From the NCBI RefSeq assembly GCF_031453615.1, contig NZ_JAVIZT010000001.1, positions 3,162,001-3,226,000 of the forward strand: 64,000 bases of DNA, read 5' to 3'. The notes beneath the pieces were generated by a model. That model made no database searches. It had not been told where the DNA came from and was given only the letters and a program-made list of their open reading frames with translations. Shown here one piece after another: positions 61,048 through 64,000 of the stretch. This DNA is from Microbacterium sp. SORGH_AS_0428. GTDB lineage: Bacteria; Actinomycetota; Actinomycetes; Actinomycetales; Microbacteriaceae. The translations under genes were made by a program, and so were the position numbers. Numbering within the stretch: the stretch's first letter is position 1; each line of letters begins with the position of its first letter.

Positions 61048-63948
61048 GTGACTTCGACCGCAGCGCCGACGCCCGTCCCTGTCAATAGATCCCGGCGGGT
61101 GATCGCGATCTCGCTTGCCGTCATCGCGGCACTCGCGGTGGCGTTCTTCCTCTTCGCGAGCCTCTACGCCGACTGGCTCTGGTACGACCAGCTCGGCTAC
61201 TCGTCGGTTCTGGCGACGCAGTGGCTCTGGCGTGCGGCGATGTTCGTCGTCGGCTTCCTCGGGATGGCCATCCCGATCTGGATCACGATCCAGCTCGCCT
61301 ACCGCCTCCGCCCGGTCTACGTGCGTCTGAGCTCCCAGCTCGACCGCTACCAGGAGGTCGTCGAGCCGCTGCGTCGTCTCGCGATGTGGGGGATCCCGGT
61401 CTTCTTCGGCTTCTTCGCGGGCTTCGCGACCTCGGCGCAGTGGGAGACCGCGGCGCTCTGGCTGGGCGGCGTGCACACGGACACTGCCGACCCGCAGTTC
61501 GGCATGGACACCGGCTTCTACCTGTTCGCGCTGCCCTTCTACCAGGGGGCTGTCGGTTTCGCCTCGGCCGTCGTGCTGGTGGCGCTGCTGGTCACCGCGC
61601 TCGTGTCCTACCTCTACGGCTCGGTGCGCATCGGCCAGCGTGAACTGCGCATCTCCAAGCCCGCCCGCATCCAGCTCGCGATCATCGCCGGTCTCTACCT
61701 GCTGCTGCAGGGCGTGAGTCTGTTCCTCGACCGCTTCGGCACCCTGACGCAGGCCGGCGACCGCATCACCGGCGCGAGCTACACGACCGTGAACGCGACG
61801 ATCCCGGGCCTCACGATCCTCTCGATCGTCGCCGCCTTCGTCGCCGTGCTCTTCTTCGTCACGGCCGTCATCGGACGCTGGCGCTACCCGTTGATCGCGA
61901 CCGCGCTGCTGGTGGTCACCTCCCTGGTGGTGGGTGTGGCCTACCCGTGGATCCTCAACACGGTCCAGGTGCGCCCCAACCAGCGCACCCTCGAGATGCC
62001 GTATTTCGAGCGCAACCTCGACGCGACCAAGACCGCGTTCAACATCGAGGGACTCGAGACGACGTCGTACGACGCGAAGACCGACGCCGAGCCCGGGCAG
62101 CTGCGCTCGGACGCCGACACGACCGCATCCATCCGCATCATGGACCCCGCCATCATCCAGCCGACGGTGCGCCAGCTGCAGCAGTACCGCCCGTACTACC
62201 GCTTCGAGGACCCGCTGGATGTCGACCGGTACAAGATCGACGGTCAGACGCAGGACACCGTGGTCTCGGTCCGCGAGGTGAACACCGCGGGCCTCGGCGA
62301 CGCCGGCTCGTGGCAGAACTCCACGCTCGTCTACACCCACGGCTACGGGCTCGTCGTCGCCAAGGGCAACGAGCGCACGACCGACGGTGACCCCGTCTTC
62401 ATCGAGGGCAGCATCCCCGCATCCGGGTTCCTGACCGACGAGAAGTACGAGCCGCGCATCTACTTCGGCGAGAACTCGCCCGCGTACTCCATCGTGGGCG
62501 CGCCCGACGGCACGACGCCGATCGAGTTGGACTACCCGTCGGCGAGCGACGGCGGCAACGACACCCGCACGACCTTCGACGGCGACGGCGGCCCGTCCAT
62601 CGGCAACATGTTCAACCGCCTCATCTACGCGCTGAAGTTCCAGTCGGAGCAGATCGTCTTCTCCGACTCGATCAACGAGAAGTCGCAGATCCTGTACGAC
62701 CGTGACCCCGCCGTGCGCGTGCAGAAGGCGGCGCCGTACCTGACGCTCGACTCGGACCCGTATCCGAGCGTGGTGGACGGTCGCGTGGTGTGGATCGTCG
62801 ACGGGTACACGACGAGCGATCAGTACCCCTACTCGACGGCGACGAGCATGTCGCAAGCGATCGAGGACGCGAACAACCCGACGCCGCGCGTCGCGCTCGA
62901 CAACGTCAACTACATCCGCAACTCGGTGAAGGCGACCGTGGACGCCTACGACGGCAAGGTCACCCTCTACGCCTGGGACGACACCGATCCGCTGCTGCAG
63001 GCATGGCAGAACGTCTTCCCGACCACGATCAAGCCGGTCTCGGACATGTCCGCCGACCTCATGAGCCACGTGCGCTACCCGACGGACCTGTTCAAGGTGC
63101 AGCGCGCGATGCTCGGCGAGTACCACGTCGACACGGCGCAGTCGCTCTACGAGCGCGACAACGCCTGGTCGACGCCGGCCGACCCGCAGAACGCCGACGT
63201 CAACCAGCCGCCGTACTACCTGAGCATGAAGATGCCGGGTCAGGATGAGCCGAGCTACTCGATGTTCACGAGCTTCATCCCACAGTCGACGGGCACGGAG
63301 TCGCGCAACGTCCTCATGGGATATCTCTCGGTCGACTCGGATGCCGGCAGCCAAGCGGGCGTGAAGAGCGCCGACTACGGCAAGCTGAGGCTTCTGGAGA
63401 TCACCGCGGGAGCCACCATCCCCGGTCCCGGCCAGGTGCAGAACACCTTCAACTCGGACCCCGGGATCTCGGCGCAGATCAACATCCTGAAGCAGGGCCA
63501 GTCGAACGTCATCAACGGCAACCTGCTGACCCTGCCCGTCGGCGGCGGACTGCTGTACGTGCAGCCGGTGTTCGTGCAGGCCTCCAGCGGTACGCAGCTG
63601 CCGCAGCTGCAGAAGGTGCTCGTCGCATTCGGTACCGAGGTCGCGTTCGAGGACACCCTGAACGAGGCACTCAACGCGCTGTTCGGCGGCGACTCCGGCG
63701 CCAACGCCGGCGATCAGGACGTGGCACCCGACCCGGGTGCGACTCCCTCGCCCGAGCAGACCGGCGGAAGCGACGGCTCGTCCGGCGGCGGGACCGGAAG
63801 CCCCGACTACCAGGCCGCGCTGCAGGACGCCCGCCAGGCGCTGCTCGACCGCGACGCCGCCCTCAAGGCCGGCGACTGGACCAAGTACGGCGAGGCGGAC
63901 AGCCGCCTCACCGCCGCGGTCGACAAGCTGATCCAGCTCGGCGGCTGA
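61048..63948 (+). CDS. UPF0182 family large membrane protein
   Basis: 966 residues. Seven membrane helices occupy about residues 12-310 (first RVIAISLAVIAALAVAFFLF; last IATALLVVTSLVVGVAYPWI). A large extracytoplasmic region follows (about 315-885; NQRTLEMPYFERNLDATKTA, YDGKVTLYAWDDTDPLLQAW, VDTAQSLYERDNAW). A Gly/Ser/Asp-rich linker (about 888-925) and a short C-terminal helix (YQAALQDARQALLDRDAALK) end the protein. UPF0182 proteins are universal in actinobacteria (Rv3193c); function is not established. The complete stop is at 63946-63948. Confidence 0.94.
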   Translation: MTSTAAPTPVPVNRSRRVIAISLAVIAALAVAFFLFASLYADWLWYDQLGYSSVLATQWLWRAAMFVVGFLGMAIPIWITIQLAYRLRPVYVRLSSQLDRYQEVVEPLRRLAMWGIPVFFGFFAGFATSAQWETAALWLGGVHTDTADPQFGMDTGFYLFALPFYQGAVGFASAVVLVALLVTALVSYLYGSVRIGQRELRISKPARIQLAIIAGLYLLLQGVSLFLDRFGTLTQAGDRITGASYTTVNATIPGLTILSIVAAFVAVLFFVTAVIGRWRYPLIATALLVVTSLVVGVAYPWILNTVQVRPNQRTLEMPYFERNLDATKTAFNIEGLETTSYDAKTDAEPGQLRSDADTTASIRIMDPAIIQPTVRQLQQYRPYYRFEDPLDVDRYKIDGQTQDTVVSVREVNTAGLGDAGSWQNSTLVYTHGYGLVVAKGNERTTDGDPVFIEGSIPASGFLTDEKYEPRIYFGENSPAYSIVGAPDGTTPIELDYPSASDGGNDTRTTFDGDGGPSIGNMFNRLIYALKFQSEQIVFSDSINEKSQILYDRDPAVRVQKAAPYLTLDSDPYPSVVDGRVVWIVDGYTTSDQYPYSTATSMSQAIEDANNPTPRVALDNVNYIRNSVKATVDAYDGKVTLYAWDDTDPLLQAWQNVFPTTIKPVSDMSADLMSHVRYPTDLFKVQRAMLGEYHVDTAQSLYERDNAWSTPADPQNADVNQPPYYLSMKMPGQDEPSYSMFTSFIPQSTGTESRNVLMGYLSVDSDAGSQAGVKSADYGKLRLLEITAGATIPGPGQVQNTFNSDPGISAQINILKQGQSNVINGNLLTLPVGGGLLYVQPVFVQASSGTQLPQLQKVLVAFGTEVAFEDTLNEALNALFGGDSGANAGDQDVAPDPGATPSPEQTGGSDGSSGGGTGSPDYQAALQDARQALLDRDAALKAGDWTKYGEADSRLTAAVDKLIQLGG

Positions 63949-63966
63949 GCCGCATCCGCATCCCCT

Positions 63967-63999
63967 CGCGCCGGCCCCGCATTCCGCGGGGCTGGCGCG
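63967..63999 (+). terminator. Hairpin after the UPF0182 gene
   Basis: CGCGCCGGCCCCGC (63967-63980) pairs with GCGGGGCTGGCGCG (63986-63999), one mismatch, 5-base ATTCC loop. The window ends here, so a following T-run cannot be seen. Confidence 0.7.
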
Positions 64000-64000
64000 C

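Noticed and set aside
60382..63354. A 990-codon open minus-strand frame opposite the UPF0182 gene
   Set aside because: Composition is Arg/Val/Asp/His-rich with no domain, the typical antisense shadow of a strongly biased high-GC gene; the plus-strand protein has clear membrane segments.
1..64000. tRNA, rRNA, CRISPR arrays, insertion sequences, prophage genes
   Set aside because: Intergenic gaps are short and were read through; no cloverleaf, repeat-spacer array, transposase or phage structural gene was seen.

Overview
The window is high-GC DNA with actinobacterial gene content and signals, most consistent with Microbacteriaceae and probably Microbacterium. Support includes actinobacterial-type DapD, DUF3117, DUF3107, AdnAB, a MarP-type protease, UPF0182, frequent GTG starts and many TANNNT -10 boxes lying six bases before a start codon. 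The genus is inferred from overall resemblance, not from a search. The layout looks chromosomal and core. I found no phage, integron, IS element, CRISPR array, rRNA or tRNA. By memory, several blocks keep the gene order of Mycobacterium tuberculosis: fdxA-dapC, dapD/dapE, the tatB-mrp-CBS block and the rhlE to UPF0182 block.

Layout. 1-0.8 kb: 3' end of an ABC exporter. 0.8-7.4 kb (minus): an NAD operon nrtR-nadA-nadB-nadC-cysteine desulfurase-glycosyltransferase, tightly overlapped, with a candidate NrtR operator in its promoter. 7.5-8.7 kb: a MarP-type membrane serine protease. 8.7-13.4 kb: a tandem glycine riboswitch followed by gcvT-gcvH-gcvP. 13.4-14.7 kb: an AbiEi/DUF559 endonuclease-like gene bracketed by two 75-bp palindromes, the one clearly accessory-looking spot. 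14.8-23.5 kb: a CPBP protease, a lone peptide-binding lipoprotein, a Dpp/Opp-type uptake system with fused ATPases, and a PH-domain protein that appears to start at CTG. 23.6-27.2 kb: typA/bipA and an XRE-cupin regulator divergent from azlCD. 27.2-35.5 kb: ferredoxin, lysine/diaminopimelate genes (dapC, dapD, dapE), citrate synthase, a DDAH-like hydrolase, a PPK2 kinase, a PIG-V-like mannosyltransferase and DUF3117. 35.6-40.4 kb: O-methyltransferase, tatB, mrp, DUF1003, an MgtE_N/CBS protein and a general-stress protein. 40.4-47.1 kb: aminopeptidase P, an EEP-family protein, a frameshifted PHP phosphoesterase, an RNA helicase, a frameshifted ferritin-like protein, a RidA-like protein and two small proteins. 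47.3-58.3 kb: DNA repair helicase-nuclease adnA-adnB, a phosphotransferase, nudC, a short uvrD2 and an E1-like (TOMM-type) protein overlapping uvrD2 antisense. 58.4-64 kb: DUF2342, a PDZ/Lon-like protease and UPF0182.

How it fits together. The NAD operon carries its own regulator and a cysteine desulfurase that could feed the NadA iron-sulfur cluster. The glycine cleavage operon sits under a glycine-sensing leader. The dapD and dapE promoters are back to back with interlocked elements. Two probable single-base frameshifts occur within 2.5 kb (near 43,523 and 46,010); these may be sequence errors. I did not find a convincing wholly new system. The best leads are the palindrome-flanked DUF559 gene, the density of leaderless starts, the interlocked dapD/dapE promoters and the orphan E1-like gene overlapping uvrD2. 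No stretch longer than about 300 bases lacks a gene; the largest gap holds the riboswitch.
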